A stretch of DNA of 64,000 bases from Geojedonia sp051814705. GTDB lineage: Bacteria; Bacteroidota; Bacteroidia; Flavobacteriales; Flavobacteriaceae. The position numbers and the translations under genes were made by a program. Below the pieces are notes generated by a model. That model was not told the origin of the DNA. It did not search any database and saw only the letters and a program-made list of their open reading frames with translations. Shown here piece after piece: positions 63,701 through 64,000 of the stretch. The stretch lies in contig JBPWQW010000001.1 in the NCBI GenBank assembly GCA_051814705.1, positions 744,001 through 808,000 on the forward strand, read 5' to 3'. The stretch's first letter is position 1. Each line of letters begins with the position of its first letter.

Positions 63701-64000
63701 CCGATTGTATTTAGATTTGAATTCTGTAACTCAAAAGGAAGCTTTTGAAAGTGTCCATTTGGCAGAATTTCCACAATACGATGCGTCTTGTATTGATAAA
63801 GTTCTAGAACGTAAAATGGAAGCTGCACAAGCAATATCATCTTTGGTATTATCGTTAAGAGCTAAGGAGAAAATTAAAGTGCGACAACCCTTGCAAAAAA
63901 TCATGATTCCTGTTGGAAGTAAATCTCAGAAAAAGGAGATTTTAGCAGTAGCAGATTTGATAAAATATGAGGTCAATGTAAAGGAAATTGAGGTAATGGA
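60708..64000 (+). CDS. ileS: isoleucyl-tRNA synthetase with in-frame DUF559 insertion (3' end outside window)
   Basis: The frame is open for 1097 codons to the window edge. The signatures are class I IleRS2: [13 protein letters not shown] (HIGH region, with GVHH at residues 57-60), [20 protein letters not shown], the CP1 editing region with [17 protein letters not shown] (about 225-240), [17 protein letters not shown] (about 614-630), [22 protein letters not shown] and the KMSKRLGN loop. Residues 632-775 are a foreign DUF559 nuclease-type domain, then the enzyme resumes. Start candidates are ATG at 60708 (chosen), 60693 or 60714. The downstream C-terminal domain is not visible. Confidence 0.95.
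   Translation, partial: [1097 protein letters not shown]
62603..62627. repeat. left inverted terminal repeat with hairpin
   Basis: The left end of the inserted element contains a hairpin (TCCTCC, AAA, GGAGGA at 62610-62624) and, with its flanks, mirrors the right end at 63001-63029. Confidence 0.75.
63001..63029. repeat. right inverted terminal repeat with hairpin
   Basis: The right end contains TCCTTCC (63004-63010) and GGAAGGA (63016-63022) around a TAAGG loop, and is an imperfect inverted copy of the left end. Confidence 0.75.

Noticed and set aside
60708..64000. ileS as a frameshifted pseudogene
   Set aside because: Reading codon by codon through the insertion shows a continuous open frame to the window edge, with motifs intact on both sides.

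Overview
The window looks like a chromosomal segment of a Flavobacteriaceae-type member of the Bacteroidota. The reasons are the AT-rich sequence, four SusC/FecA-type TonB-dependent receptors, a FecI/FecR cassette, type IX secretion components (a PorZ-like protein and a cargo with a C-terminal sorting domain), DUF4270 and other lineage-typical families, -7 promoter elements of the TAnnTTTG type, atpD-atpC split from the rest of the ATP synthase genes, and almost no Shine-Dalgarno sequences. Most of it is ordinary housekeeping sequence; no prophage, integron, CRISPR array or transposase gene was seen.

Layout. 0-6.4 kb: a CBS protein, a zinc-ribbon protein, GNAT and DinB proteins, ssb, an SLC13 carrier, then a leftward envelope cluster (OB-fold protein, DUF5777-like barrel, cytochrome c lipoprotein, YceI). 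6.5-11.7 kb: a cell-surface signalling unit (ECF sigma factor, FecR anti-sigma factor, STN-type TonB receptor) divergent from a repeat-containing lipoprotein. 11.8-27.9 kb: ppc, OmpA and lipocalin lipoproteins, metG, an LD-carboxypeptidase, a ClC channel, yraN, nadD-gmk-yicC, an EamA transporter and an ArsC-like protein, DinB, a DUF3298 lipoprotein and a cystathionine gamma-synthase. 27.9-46.2 kb: a barrel protein, gdhA, porZ-recO-TonB receptor, a 1433-residue T9SS-type surface protein, recX, a JmjC-like cupin, a BtuB-like receptor, and an M61 peptidase with a GNAT protein. 46.4-60.3 kb: atpC/atpD, a large TonB receptor, glmS-DUF4270-half glycogen synthase, panC, a flippase-like membrane protein, an esterase-like protein and radA. 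60.3-64 kb: tRNA-Thr(CGU), an intergenic repeat, and the 5' 3.3 kb of ileS, which runs off the window.

The most remarkable locus is ileS. The reading frame is open, but a 432-bp (144-codon) in-frame segment encoding a complete DUF559/Vsr-like PD-(D/E)XK nuclease domain sits inside the catalytic region. It is bounded by imperfect inverted repeats that are themselves hairpins, so it looks like a small mobile element domesticated or tolerated inside an essential enzyme. The same enzyme carries a GVHH version of the class I HIGH signature, as reported for mupirocin hyper-resistant IleRS2 enzymes. Other points of interest are twin 12-bp palindromes spaced 20 bp apart upstream of ssb, a perfect 16-bp palindrome upstream of a TonB receptor, several families of dispersed intergenic palindromes, a missing panD next to panC, and an esterase-like protein without a nucleophile serine. 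All identifications come from reading motifs by eye; no database search was run.
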